Made by a program: the position numbers and the translations under genes. A stretch of DNA of 64,000 nucleotides from Plantago major (lineage: Eukaryota; Streptophyta; Magnoliopsida; Lamiales; Plantaginaceae), in NCBI GenBank assembly GCA_026545765.1, contig CM048839.1, positions 56,917,177 to 56,981,176 on the forward strand, read 5' to 3'. Below are positions 1 through 11,664 of the stretch, piece by piece. Each line of letters starts with the position of its first letter. The first letter of the stretch is position 1. Under the pieces are notes generated by a model, which made no database searches, was not told the DNA's origin, and saw only the letters and a program-made list of their open reading frames with translations.

Positions 1-3000
1 ATTGATCACTTCTGGAATAGTGATCATTTGCCCATTTACCTCCTCTTGTTCAGAGGGTATGCATTGTAAGGTCTGGGGCAAAGTAGGCTTGAATGCCATC
101 TGCATTCTGGTCTGACCATCTGCCTTCTCAAAAGCTTCTATGAGCTTGTGTGCAGCTTCTTTGATAAAGTCCTTATGCATCAGAGTAGCAAAAGAGTACT
201 ACTCTGTTGGGAACATAGCATGGACATAATTCTCCAAGTCAAAAGCTCCGACTCTTCTCAATTGGTGATCAGTCACCTTTGTTAATTCAGTCATATCTCA
301 ACTTCTGAGCTTTTGCCACTTTCTGAAACACTTGAGATGTTTCTTGAGTGTGTGGTTCTTGAAGAATGTAAGCAGGTCTTCTGTTGAGAATGCAAAAGCC
401 TTTTGCACACTTGTTTGAGCCTGAAAGAAAGAGTTTTGAGTTAGATTCAAAACTTGTATAGATATCTGAGTATTTATGTAGTTGGGTTTCAGAGTTACCT
501 GAATGAATACATCAGGCTCAGAGACTTGTACTACTGAGGTAGGGAGCTCCTCCGATATCTTGTTGTGAGGTGGGGACTTGAGAGTCTGGTCCTCATCAAC
601 CTTTCTTTCTGCTTGAACCTGAGATTGGAAACATAACACTTAGGAAATTTTATCAAGAAAAACTTTAGTGACAAATCAGATATCTGAGAGGTCAATTACC
701 TCCGTTGGAGGCTCAGATACTTGTCTCTCAGAGACTTGTGCAGTCTCTGGAAACTTTTCTTTTGATGAAGGCCTTGATGCTTCATCAATTTCCATATGTT
801 GTAAGGATTGAGTGGGCAATTCTTCAACAACTTCTACTTCTTTTTGAACCTGTTAAGTAGAATGTGTTAGTTTGAGAAAAATGATCAGAGATTTGTTCTT
901 TGAAGAATATAGATATCTGAATGAAATGGAGCCTATTAGAAACAAACACTTATTAATTAAGTGTACAAAGTACATATCTGAGTGATATCTTAAGGAATTC
1001 TTTTCTACCTGTGAGACAGGCTCCTGTTCCTTAAGTGGTGAGGCTATGGAAGCCTCCTTCTCAGATTCTGAGGTAAGCTTTGCAGCTTCCTCTTGTTGTT
1101 GTGTTTCTAAATGAGCCTGTAACAAAGAAATTATAATAAGTAACAAGATTTAGGCATAAGTTATCACAAGTAAAGAGTTAAACCATTCAGCTACCTGAGC
1201 AATGTCAGGCTGACTGGTCTCTGGAACATGTGAAGTTTCCATGCGTTGGTCTTGTTGTTCTTGGACCACTTCTTTGTTGGAAGTTTCAGGTACTTCAGAC
1301 CTTTCCTGAGTATGCAACTCAGCTGCTTCCCCTGGTTGATCATTCTGAGTAGATGTCTCTGTTTGATCCCTCTCATTGAGTTGGGGAACCTGCTCTTTTG
1401 CAGGATTTTCTTCAACAATGAAAGATGATGGTATCTGAAGTTCAAGTACCATTTCAGCAGTATCCTTATCTGGCTGTTGTGGTTGTTGTGCTTGAGACAG
1501 ACTGTTGAGTGTTGAGGCAATGGCAATATCCTCCAACACGAATCTATCACTCATCAGAGCATCTTCAATATCTTTCAGTCTTTCTTGCTCTGATGGTGTA
1601 ATTTATCCAGTGACCTTGGACACAGTTGCTTCTTCAGCAACCTTTGAAACAGGTGCTTGTTCAGCAACCTGTGGTGTATGTTCTTCTTCAGATACCTCTA
1701 CACCAGTTACTTTTTCAGTAACCTTAGCCGTTTTTGATTTTTCTAGGACTTGAGAGATGACTAATTCATCATCTTCATCATCAGAGCTCTCATCAGCATT
1801 AGGAACTGATTGGTCCATAATCCCTGCTGTTTCTGTAGATAGGGCTTGGTATCTATCACTACTTTCTTTAGCAGCATTTATGAGTTCATCAGCAAGTCTT
1901 TCGGCATTAGTCTTAATATTTCTGAAAGGACTTTCTCTTGCTGAGTCTACTTATTCAGTAGCCGATACCTCTTTTGCAGCATTGAAGAGTTCATCTGAAT
2001 TTATGAGTTCATCGGTAGTGGCGGCAGGTATCTGGGAATCGACCACCTCAATGAGTGTGCCTTCTGATTTGCCAGCAGACTTCTTTCGTGAAGTTCTGGG
2101 CTTCTTGGTCGCAACCTTTCCTCAGATACCTCTTCAGTCTTTCGCTTCTTGGAACCTTTATGAGATCCAGTAACCTTTTTCATCATGTTTGTATACTCAT
2201 ATTTGTAGAGTAGGTTACTATTGGCTATGTCAGCCTTCTCTCTGAGCTCAATGCCAAGCTTTTCTAGCAAGTAGCATATCTTTAGACCATAGCTTACTGT
2301 GGTCTTTAGCTCAGCAAGTCCCTTAGCGATTTTAGGCTGAAAACCTTGAATCTTCTTCACAAACTTCATAAAGGCGTACTTTCCCCAATTGAAAGGGTTT
2401 TCTAGCCTTTTGTCTTGCTTTTGCAACAAGAACATCATCATCCAAAGATTCTTGGCTTATCCGGTCAAGACCTCCTTGTAGACCATCAAAGCATCTGTGA
2501 AGAATGCATGCTAACACATCCAGTGAACCAAATAGATGTCCGGTTCGATGTCGCAAGCTTGAAATCAAGGGTGTATCCGGTTTTCAAGATCACACACATC
2601 ATCAGACAAATTGTTTTACACCTTCAAGGAGATCATCATCCTTGGTGTCTATTTCAAAATCCTTTCCAAGATTTTGAAGATCAAACAACTTACAGAAAGT
2701 TATTAAGTGCAAAAGGATTTCCTTTCCTTGGACCTTAGTTTTTGCAGACACTATTGCAGTGCCTTCAAAGACACAGGATATAATCCTGGAGTTATTGTAG
2801 AATTCTAACACATCTAGTGAAGAAATTCCACTGGAAAGAGCAGATAGAAAACCCTTGATTTGTGCCTTTTCAAGCATGTCAAGAATCAGCTTTCTATCGG
2901 CTTGATTTTCAACAGCAGCCGTGAGGTATTCCTCAATCATGGCACCACCCCAAATCATTCTGTGATTTGAAGTCCAATGATCGGGATTGAAGTCTCCTAC

Positions 3001-3099
3001 CAATCGCTTGTTTACAACTGCCAATTCTGGTGCTTGCTTTTCAGCAGTACCAGTGGTAGTATTTTGGGATTTCTGGGTAGAAGCACGTTTTGGAGCCAT
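1..3099 (-). pseudogene. Sirevirus env-like / additional ORF downstream of pol (broken)
   Basis: The first 165 codons (2602-3099) are open, starting MAPKRASTQKSQ. Their composition suits the variable ORF found after pol in Sireviruses: segments VVNKRLVGDFNPDHW and LDVLEFYNNSRI, no clear signal peptide, no membrane segment in the open part. From 2601 to 1 the same strand carries further same-style coding pieces in shifting frames (2001-2441, 1603-1818, 1150-1554, 853-1146, 298-639). These are rich in Glu, Gln, Ser, Val and Pro, with repeated VPETS, QVAE and KVTE units. Function is unknown; env-like describes position only. It runs off the window edge. Confidence 0.6.
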
Positions 3100-3915
3100 C
3101 TCTTTATATAGCGTGAGTTTTTCGAAGGTCTGAAAGAGATTAAGGTGAAAAGTTAGTGATTCTTTGCAGAAAAACTAATTTGGGAGCAGAGATTTGCAGA
3201 AAAATAGAAGAGAGAAATTTGCTATTCTTGTGCAAGTCTGAATGTTGGATTAGGCGAAAGTGAATTCTTTTGCCAAAATCCTATATATATATATATATAG
3301 CAATGTAATCTCAACAATCACATACATACAAATTAATTTTGTCTGTAGTTATCTATGTATTGCAGACAGGCGTGGGTAAAAGCTTGTTCGGTATTAAATG
3401 CATAGTGGGCCCTATCGGAATTTCAACAGTCCACTTATTTACTGAGAGTTAATCTCTACCGTAAAGATCAATCGCCCATTTCATCAAGGGTCACCATTGC
3501 TTCTTCAGCAATGATCACAATCAACAATTGTAATTGTGCCCATTTAAGGAATTTTGGCTATTAGCTATCTGAGTCACGTTTCTGTGTGAATGAGAACACT
3601 GTTTGTATCTGAGTCTATCTTATACTTGTTGTCTTTTCACAGTTTTACACAAAGATAGAAATAATACAAATTTCAAGATAGTAGTTGACTGTAGACAGTT
3701 GTACTATTCTCTTTTGTGTTCCCCCTCACTGAGTGATCTAGATATCTGAGTACCGCCTCGTAAATCTTCAAAAGCCATTTTACCCTTTAGCCTTTGGTTT
3801 CGGATACCGCTCGCATTCCTCTTCTCTGGATAATTCCAGATTCCTCTTCTCTCGATACCCGTTCCAGATTCCTCTTTTCTCTCCTTTGATATCTTCTTCA
3901 GATATTTGAACTTTT
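3100..3915 (-). other. Sirevirus copy 1 spacer between pol and env-like ORF
   Basis: No coding similarity seen. It is AT-rich, has several TATCTGAG copies (for example near 3561, 3605 and 3745), and contains the (TA)n tract at 3282-3299. It separates the pol stop (3916) from the downstream ORF start (3099). Confidence 0.6.
3281..3300 (-). promoter_or_regulatory. Possible internal TATA element upstream of env-like ORF
   Basis: An alternating (TA)9 tract lies about 180 bp upstream of the ATG at 3099 on the minus strand. Its position would suit a promoter for a separate transcript of the 3' ORF. It may equally be a simple repeat without function. Confidence 0.3.
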
Positions 3916-5557
3916 TCAGTTCTTTGGTAGCTCCATTAGTCCAAGACTATGTCGTAAGGCTAAGAATCTACTTTCTTGTAGTGGCTTAGTGAAGATATCT
4001 GCAAGTTGGTCTTCAGTGCCAATCTTGAGTATCTCTATATTGCCTTTTTCGACGTGGTCTCTGATGAAGTGGTGTCTAACATCAATGTGCTTTGTTCTTG
4101 CATGAAACTTAGGATTCTGGTTAAGGTAATCGCACTTGTATTGTCACAGAAAATGGGAGTTTTCTCTTCATTGAGTCCATAGTCTCTGAGTCGTTGTTAT
4201 ATCCACAATATCCGTGAAGCACAACACCCAGCAGCAATATATTCAGCCTCTATGGTAGATGTGGAAATTGAATTTTGTTTCTTGCTGAACCAAGATATCA
4301 ATCTAGCACCAAGAAATTGACAAGTTCCTGAGGTGCTTTTTCTATCGAGCAATGATCCAGCATAGTCGGCATCTGAATAGCCAACCAAACTCAATCCACT
4401 ATCTTTTGGATACCACAATCCAACTTCTACAGTGCCTTTTACATACCTCAATATTTTCATAGCAATGTTGTAGTGTAATTGCATTGGGTTTGTCTGAAAT
4501 CTAGCACACACTCCAACTGCATATTGAATATCAGGTCTACTTGCAGTGAGGTACAGTAGAGACCCAATTAATTTCCTATACTTGTGTTCTTCAACACTTT
4601 TGTCAGATTCAGTATAGATCATTTTGGTTCCAATGCTCATAGGTATCTTAGCATTCTTTTCAGAAGGCTTTAGATTGAACTTGTTGAGCATGTCTTTTGC
4701 ATACTTTGTTTGACTAATGAATATTCCATCATTGAGTTGCTTGACTTGCAGCCATAGGAAGTAATTCAATTCTCCCATCATGCTCATCTCAAATTTACAT
4801 TTCATGAGTTCAGCAAAGTCTTCACAAAGTTGCTTGTCTTTAGATTCAACATATACTTGAACTAAAAGTAGTTTCCCATCATGGTTCAATGTGAAGAGTG
4901 TTTTATCAACATCTCCTTTCTTGAAACCACTTTCTAGTAGGTATTTGGCCAATGTATCATACCATGCTCTTGGGGCTTGTTTCAGTCCATACAGAGCTTA
5001 CTGAAGCTTATAGACCGTCCTACTTTACGAGGAAACTTCAAAGCCTGGTGGTTGCTCAATATAGACTTCCTCAGCAAGTTCACCATTTGGGATGCACTCT
5101 TGACATTCATTTGATAAACTGTAAAGTCATTATGAGCTGCAAAGACTAGAAAGAGTCTTATTGCATCCAAACTTGCAACTGGTGCATAAGATTCATCAAA
5201 ATCTAGTCCTTCAGTCTGGATGAATCCCTTGGCAACCAACCTAGCTTTGTTTCTGGTTATTTCACCATACTCATTCATTTTATTTCTGAAAACTCACTTT
5301 GTTCCAATTACAGATATTCCGTCAACAAATGGAACCAGTTTCCAGACTTTGTTTCTCTCAAATTGATCCAACTCTTCTTGCATTGCAGAGATCCAATCTT
5401 GATCCTTTAATGCTTCTTCTATAGTTTTAGGTTCAATATTTGATATGAAACATCCATAGAGACAATTTGCATTTTCAGCGATTGCTCTTCTAGTTCTAAC
5501 TCCTTGGTCTATGGGACCAATCACATCCCTTGCAGGATGATTTCTTATCCATTTCAT
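3916..5557 (-). pseudogene. pol: Sirevirus copy 1 reverse transcriptase and RNase H (inactivated)
   Basis: RVT_2-type RT starts near 5557, with conserved segments such as [24 protein letters not shown]. The RNase H part has GYSDADYAGSLLDRKSTSG near 4340-4390. At about 4842-4853 the catalytic YVDD box is missing: Tyr-Val is followed directly by Glu-Ser-Lys-Asp. Copy 2 has 15 more bases here, so this is probably a 15-bp in-frame deletion. A stop at about 4195 interrupts RNase H. Coding similarity continues in another frame to a TGA at 3916-3918, after ADIFTKPLQ. The gene cannot give an active polymerase. Confidence 0.88.
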
Positions 5558-7218
5558 AATAGGTTTTGAACTAGTAGGATCAATATCATTTTGATCTGAA
5601 TGTGAATCAATTGATCTTGATGGGATACTTGTGCAGTATCTGAGATATCTGACACATGGGAAATGCCATGGATATCTGACACTTTTTCAGTGTTAGAGAT
5701 ATCTGGAACTTGCATTTCAGCAATCTCATTTTTAGATACCTCTTCATGATGAAGGTTCTCAGTAACCTGTTCCATTTCTGGAATTCTCATAGGAAATTCT
5801 TCATCATGTCTTAGAGTCATCTGGTTGTTACTAAGCATAGGTTGCTTTTCATCGTCAGACTCATCCTCTGATTGAATGATAGAATTGTTTCCTTTTGAGG
5901 ATCCTTTTTCAGAATCTTTAATCATCAGTTCTTTGAACCTATTTGAGAGATCATCATTCAAGAGTACTTTCTTGTTTCCTTCATAGAATACTACATGAAC
6001 AGATTCCTCAATCTTTTGCGTTCTTTTGTTGTAGATTCTATAGGCTTTGCTATTCAGAGAATAACCAAGAAATACTCCTTCATCTGCCTTTGGTTGAAAT
6101 GTTCTCAAGTACTCTTTTCCATTGTTAAGAACAAAACATCTGCAACCAAACACCCTTAGATGTTTGATACTAGGGGGCCTACCAATGAAAAGCTCATAAT
6201 GAGTTTTGTCATGCTGTTTGTTAATCAAACATCTATTTTGAGTGTAGCATGCTGTGTTTACAGCTTCAACACAATAGATTTCACTTATTTCAGTATCAGC
6301 AAGCATTGTTCTTGCCGCTTCTTGCAGGGTCCTATTCTTTCTTTCAGTAACACCATTTTGTTGTGGTGTCCTTACAGAAGATAGTTGATGTTGTATACCT
6401 TTGCAGGTACAAAACTCTTTCATGTACTGGTTCACAAACTCAGTACCATGGTCCGTTCTGATTACAGATACCTTGTCATTTTTCATGACTTCGAGCTTAT
6501 TCAGCAAGTTGGGTATCTCAGCCCTTGCATCAGATTTGTGTTTGAGAAAGACAACCCAAGTGAATCTTGAGTAATCATCAACAACAACCAGACCATACTT
6601 CTTTCCTGCATAACTAGTTACAGAGGATTGAAAAAGATCCATATGTAACATTTGCAGTGGCCTTTCACTGGAATGTCTAGTTTTAGACTTGAAAGATGTT
6701 TTGGATTGTTTTCCCATTTGGCAAGATGAGCATATACCATCTTTTCTATATGCCATTTTGGGTAAACCAACCACCAACTCTTTCTTGGCTAGCTTGTTCA
6801 GAGTTTTGAAATTCAAGTGACTCATTCTTTTATGCCATAGCCAATTTTCTTCAGTGTGGCCAGATTGACTCACCATGAGACATTCTTCAGTTGTGGTAGA
6901 TGCCCAATCAGAAACATAAAGATTTCCTTTACGCCTTGCAACCAAGACTGTATGCTTTGACTCATTGTCAATCACTTTACATAGTTTTGACTTGATCTTG
7001 ACAGTGTACCCTTTGTCTACTAATTGACTCATGCTTTACATGTAGTACTTCAGATTGCCAAATCCTATGGTTGGATTTTCATCTCCTCCAGCAAACCTGA
7101 TAATTGGTCCATCATTGCATTTTCTGTAGTCAATCAGATTTGCTTTGTCTTCTGTCATGTGCTTCCCACATCCACTATCAAAATGACACTTTGGATTAGT
7201 CTTTAGAGTGTTCTGCAC
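5554..7218 (-). pseudogene. pol: Sirevirus copy 1 protease and integrase
   Basis: The aspartic protease motif DSGCGKHM lies at about 7150-7190 and is separated from integrase by a break at 7033-7036. The integrase frame 5554-7032 (492 codons) is the longest open stretch in the window. It has a GAG-pre-integrase zinc finger (WHKRMSHLNF then CSSCQMGKQ) and the DDE core: LHMDLF, IRTDHGTEF and QNGVTERKN supply D, D and E. The C-terminal end is hydrophilic with repeated VSDIS/VPDIS units encoded by the GATATCTGA motif. The catalytic residues look intact, but it is cut off from protease and RT. Confidence 0.9.
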
Positions 7219-7395
7219 AAAACAGGAAACAGGAGATTAGGTTCTCATACCAACAATGGAACCATCTGGACTAAAGAATCTTCGAGTAGGAATTCATTTT
7301 TGAATGAATTTCTTAGTAGCATTCTTTTGTCTAATACGGTCATAAGGAGGAATTCTAGTTAAATGATTAGTATCATTGTTATCAAGAACTATTTT

Positions 7396-9750
7396 CTACC
7401 TTGGTGTGTTCCTAGGTGCTCCATTTGGTGCTTTCAGATACCTGTCAGGTTTCTGAGTCTGCTTCTCAGCAAACTTAGCTTTCCTAGCCAGATTTCTTCT
7501 AGCCCTGGCATTCAGATTTTCAGTGGCTTGACTCATCTTCCACTTCTGATAATTGATGTGAGCAATTCTAGCCTTAACCATCGTTCTTGCTCTTGTTTAT
7601 ACTCACGAACAGGTTGTTTCCCGATGGCTTTATAGCCAATACCATTCTGAGCACCTGGTGCTATCTGAGTTCTCATCTCAGCAGCTTTTCTAGTCTCTGG
7701 GTAGTCTATTTTCTTTCCAGAAAATGTGACATAGGAGAATTTTCCAGCTCCTGCAATTCTTCCTTTCTGAGACACATAGTCCTGTGGGTGATTACACTTT
7801 TCAGTGTTATGTTTCTTTTCAGAAACATTCCCAACAGTTTTCCGTGGGACTTGTTTTTCCCACAAAGGTTTGGTCGCAATTGCCTTTCCTTTGTCAACAA
7901 CCTTAGCTTTCTGACCGATACTGTAGGTTGTTTGGGAACCTCCTTGCTGAGTACTGACAAATGTTCTTCTTTCATTACTCTTATTTAGAGTGGTAGAACT
8001 ATCTGTTTGTGTGTCCAGCCCAAGTCCTCTGTTTTCTGAAGGATCTCTTAAATAAGATTGTACTTCAGTAAGAGTGTCACTAGCTTTGGCATAAGATTGA
8101 AAAGATAGTTCTTTCTTTTTGAGTTCTTCATTATCAGAAAGAAGATCTTCACATTTCTTTTGAAGATTGGCCAATGCTTCTTTATGTGACTTTTTCTCGA
8201 GATATCGAGCCTTGAGAAATGCATTTTCAAAGATCCTTTTCTCAGATATCTTGAGTAATTGTGAATTTTCCTTTACAAGAGAATTCTTTTCTTCTTCAAG
8301 GTTTTCTGCTCTAGCTCGGACCATCAGAAATTCTCTTTCGTAGAGATCAAGTTCTCTTCTGAGATGTTCCAGATCTTTGATTCCTTCCTCATCACTTTCG
8401 TAAGTATAACAAGAAGTATGTGTTACCTCATCAGCCATTAGACAAGGTTCAATGTTAAGGAGATATCTGAAAAGATTTCTTCAGCCATTCCACACACTTC
8501 TTTCTTCTTCTGACCAAAGTCAATCATTTCATGAGAAACACCGCACATTTCTGGAGAAGGCAGTGTGGAATCATCTGAGTCTTCATCCGCAAAATCAGAC
8601 TCAATGTCTAGAGCATCCAGTTGGAGTTGAATCTTTTTCCTTTCTTCAGTGAGCATAGCTCTCTGACTTCTCTTGAAGTTTCTTCTATCTTTCTTGTCAC
8701 CTGTCTTTAGATTGTTGAAGGCAGGACAATCCTTCTTGAAATGACCAGGTTTCTGACAATAGAAACAGATATCGTTTCCGATTTCTACTTCCTCAGTACT
8801 TGATGCTTTCTAAGCCGGCTTGTTCAGCGAGCTTTGCATATTTTTGTACTGATGATAGTTTGAGCCTAGATGCTTTTTCAGCTTCTCTTTGGCTTTTCTT
8901 CTCTCTATTTCTCGACTGACATATTTTCTCATTTGCTTTACAGCAAGAGCATCCTCAGTCACCTCCTTGCCTTCCTTCTTTTCAGAAGTTCCTTGAGCAA
9001 CTAGAGCAACATTCTGCAACTTTTCAGTTGTTTGTTCTCTTTGAGTTGTCTCATAGTCAACAGTGGCAAGGTGAGAGAAAAGTTCCACTGGAGTGATATC
9101 TGGCATTCCTTGGTTAACGTAGAAAAACTTTGTGTGCTCCCAGTTATGATTTAGACTTCTCACAATAGTCTTAAACTTTTCTGACTGGGTATATCTATTA
9201 CTTTCACCAAGTGCAGCCATGTCACTCATAAGTGTTGTAAACCGGAAATCTAGTTCTTCAAGAGTCTCTGTGGGACCTTGTTTAAAGTTTTGGAATTTGA
9301 GCTTCAAAACTTCGAACTTATTTTCCTTCGTTTTCTCAATGCCGGCACAGATTTCTTCAATCAGTTGCTAGGCCACTTTTGCCATTTTTGCACCCCTACG
9401 CTTTAATCAGATTCGCCCGAGTAGAACGTATGATGATATTACGAGCCTGACCATCCAGTCGATTTCTCTTGGCATCTTCCGATGTCTAGAGCTCTCTGGG
9501 CTTTGGTTCAGAATAAATTGATCGCGTGTCTCCCACTGGTTGACGCATCTATCTGTGAAGACCCATCGCTTTGTTCTCTGTCTCTACCATTAGAAACCTC
9601 CATGACCTGCTTGAGTTGTTGAATGACTATTGGGCCATTCTTTATCACGTCGATCATTTCGTCATTGATGGCTTCTAGGTGGATCATCATGTTGTTCTTC
9701 CATTTCTCATAATTCTCTGGCTTGAGAATTGGGGCGTCACTTAAAGACAT
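7396..9750 (-). pseudogene. gag: Sirevirus copy 1 gag (broken)
   Basis: The gag start begins MSLSDAPILKPENYEKW, with the ATG at 9748-9750, about 105 nt inside the PBS. The core capsid-like segment is at 8810-9307. A CCHC zinc knuckle (CFYCQKPGHFKKDC) lies near 8712-8766. It is followed by an acidic stretch and a long leucine/glutamate/lysine-rich coiled coil (about 8050-8438), then a basic segment down to 7396. A large gag with a coiled coil after the knuckle is a Sirevirus trait. The frame is interrupted near 9310-9508, 8800-8815 and elsewhere, so no full-length protein is made. Confidence 0.85.
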
Positions 9751-9854
9751 CCTGCAGCAAACACACTAAACAAACAAATCAAGTGTAGGTGAAAAGCAGT
9801 TAGTGGGCACTTATCTGGGATCTAGGTTCAATGCAAAAGGCTTGGGAACCTCCT

Positions 9855-9866
9855 GCTCTGATACCA
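9855..9866 (-). other. Primer binding site, initiator tRNA-Met type
   Basis: The minus strand reads TGGTATCAGAGC, complementary to the 3' end of plant initiator tRNA-Met, 2 nt inside the LTR edge. This is the usual primer site of copia elements. Confidence 0.9.
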
Positions 9867-9868
9867 CT

Positions 9869-11453
9869 TGTTGGTCCAGATAACGCAAAGTAAAAGACTA
9901 GAGGGGGGGGGGGGGGTGAATAGTCTTTTAAAACTTTTGTCGATAAACACGGTTTCTCAGATATCTGTGAAGATATTTGATACTTATTTTCAGAGAGCAG
10001 AAGACTTTTCTATGATAAGTGCACGTGCTCAGCAAGATAGGTGTAAATACTTTGCAAGGTAAATAAAGCAAGTAATAATATGCAGAAAGTAAATAACACA
10101 AGTCTTTTTATAGTGGTATCTCAAGGTGGCATAATCCTTCAACTAATCCACTTCGGCCTTTCTCAGACCTAGAATCCACTAAGACAGATAGGTAACCTTA
10201 CAAGTATCTTGTTTCGATTCCTAATTACACTAGGTTCCCAACCAAGTGTTCCCCCTAAGTTATTCCCCGACTTTCACAGCCAAGTACTTCCTGTACTCAG
10301 AAACCTTTTTCCTGGAGTTGTTCCTTAGTTTCCCAAACTAAGTACTTCCTGTACTCCACGCCAATTAAGGTGTTGGTTAAGGTAGTTGGTCAGGTGAGCT
10401 TCTTTATTAACTTGTTCAGTTATGCAGATAGCTCTGAGAATCAAGTATACTTAATACACTTTGCAATGTATGGTATCTTGTTCTTTACTGACCCAAGTCT
10501 ATGATAAATGTTCAAGAGAATGAATCTCAGATATCAAATCTTAATTCAACTCTTTCACAAATAACAATTCTTGTTAAGGATCGGGACACTTAGAACTTTT
10601 GTCCTACTTAGAATCAAGAGCTTTGGTCACAACAGAAAGCTTGAAGGTAAGTAGTGTGCTTGAGAGAGCTTGTGTGGGAGTGTATGTTCTGTGTGTGTTC
10701 TCAAGCAGTCTAAGTGTTGATATTTATAGATGAACTTGATTGCCATTTGAATAGTATCCGTTAGGCTTAAATCAAATTCAAACTATTGATATCTGAGTAT
10801 AGTACTGTAGTACGTTTGTCTTCTTCTTCAGAAGCTACCGTTTTTGTTCAGACATTTCTGTCCGCGCATTTAATGCATTGTACTATACTTTGTCCTGTAG
10901 TGCTAACGGAACTATGCATTGTATCAGAGATCTTATACTATTAGAGTTCTCTGAAGCTCTGCACGTCCTTTTCCAGAGATTATCACAACTCCAGATACCA
11001 CTTGTTGAAACAACTTGTTATAATATATTTCTTTTCAGAAAAATAGTTTATGTCCAAGGTATCTGAGTGTAGATATCTGTGAGCACTTTCCTCGTTTCAA
11101 AAACCTTTTATTTCTCAGATATCTTTTGCAACATTGTTTATTTAAAAATGCTTGTGTCTTCAAGATATCTGGTTGTAGGTATCTGAAAACCCCTGTCTTC
11201 AGCAATCTTGTGCAGTCTTTAAATCTTCAAATCCGTTGAACTTTTCCTGCTGGATGCCTTCTTCTTGGTCTACTTTAGAGGAATAAAAAATTACATTCAG
11301 AGACCTAACATCCTATACAAGATTTGTTAGACTATCATACTTAGTGAGTTTCCTCTTTTACAGTGTTCAAGTGAACCAAGAGTACTAACCACCTTTCTGA
11401 GCTAAGATAAGTCATTAGGTTGCTGATCAAAATCTAAACAGATATTCCTAACA
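9869..11453 (-). repeat. 5' LTR of Sirevirus copy 1
   Basis: About 1585 bp, bounded on the element strand by TGTTAGGAAT and GGACCAACA, that is TG...CA. The 3' edge is 2 bp from the PBS. The LTR contains a run of about 15 G (plus strand, 9902-9916) and many copies of the half-palindrome TATCTGA. A related LTR starts at 49878 and another, in the opposite orientation, ends at 18143. Confidence 0.85.
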
Positions 11454-11640
11454 GATTCCCCTCTCGTTCTGGCGGATAGAGTAGATGTCCATCAGATACG
11501 GTTTCTTGGTTGCATAAGTCCCTACACACACGAAGACAAGAAACCACGAGTAGTTCCGACAAAACAAAAACTAACGAAACAAAAGAAAACTATAAACAAA
11601 ACGAGTAAAAATTTTCAATCAAGTGCTACAGTAGGAATTG

Positions 11641-11660
11641 ATTCCCCGGCAGCGGCGTCA
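11641..11660 (-). other. Primer binding site next to LTR 11665-12655
   Basis: The minus strand reads TGACGCCGCTGCCGGGGAAT, one mismatch from the TGGCGCC core used by Athila-type elements (tRNA-Asp type). The leader beyond it (11454-11640) resembles the leader at 14500-14676, sharing the CCTACACACAC and GTAGTTCCG stretches on the plus strand. Confidence 0.7.
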
Positions 11661-11664
11661 AATT

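Larger units (their letters stand above)
1..11453 (-). mobile_element. Sirevirus-like Ty1/copia retrotransposon, copy 1 (partial, inactive)
   Basis: Read on the minus strand the order is 5' LTR, PBS, gag, protease, integrase, reverse transcriptase, RNase H, then an additional ORF. Integrase before RT is the Ty1/copia order. The large gag with CCHC knuckle plus coiled coil and the ORF after pol are typical of the Sirevirus lineage. The element enters the 5' untranslated part of an Athila-type element at 11454. The 3' LTR lies beyond position 1, so the target duplication cannot be tested. Several frames are broken. A related copy lies at 43391-50680. Confidence 0.88.

Noticed and set aside
1191..1550. 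Overlapping open frames on both strands in the env-like ORF region
   Set aside because: They are shadows of the decayed minus-strand ORF, with no consistent composition or start.
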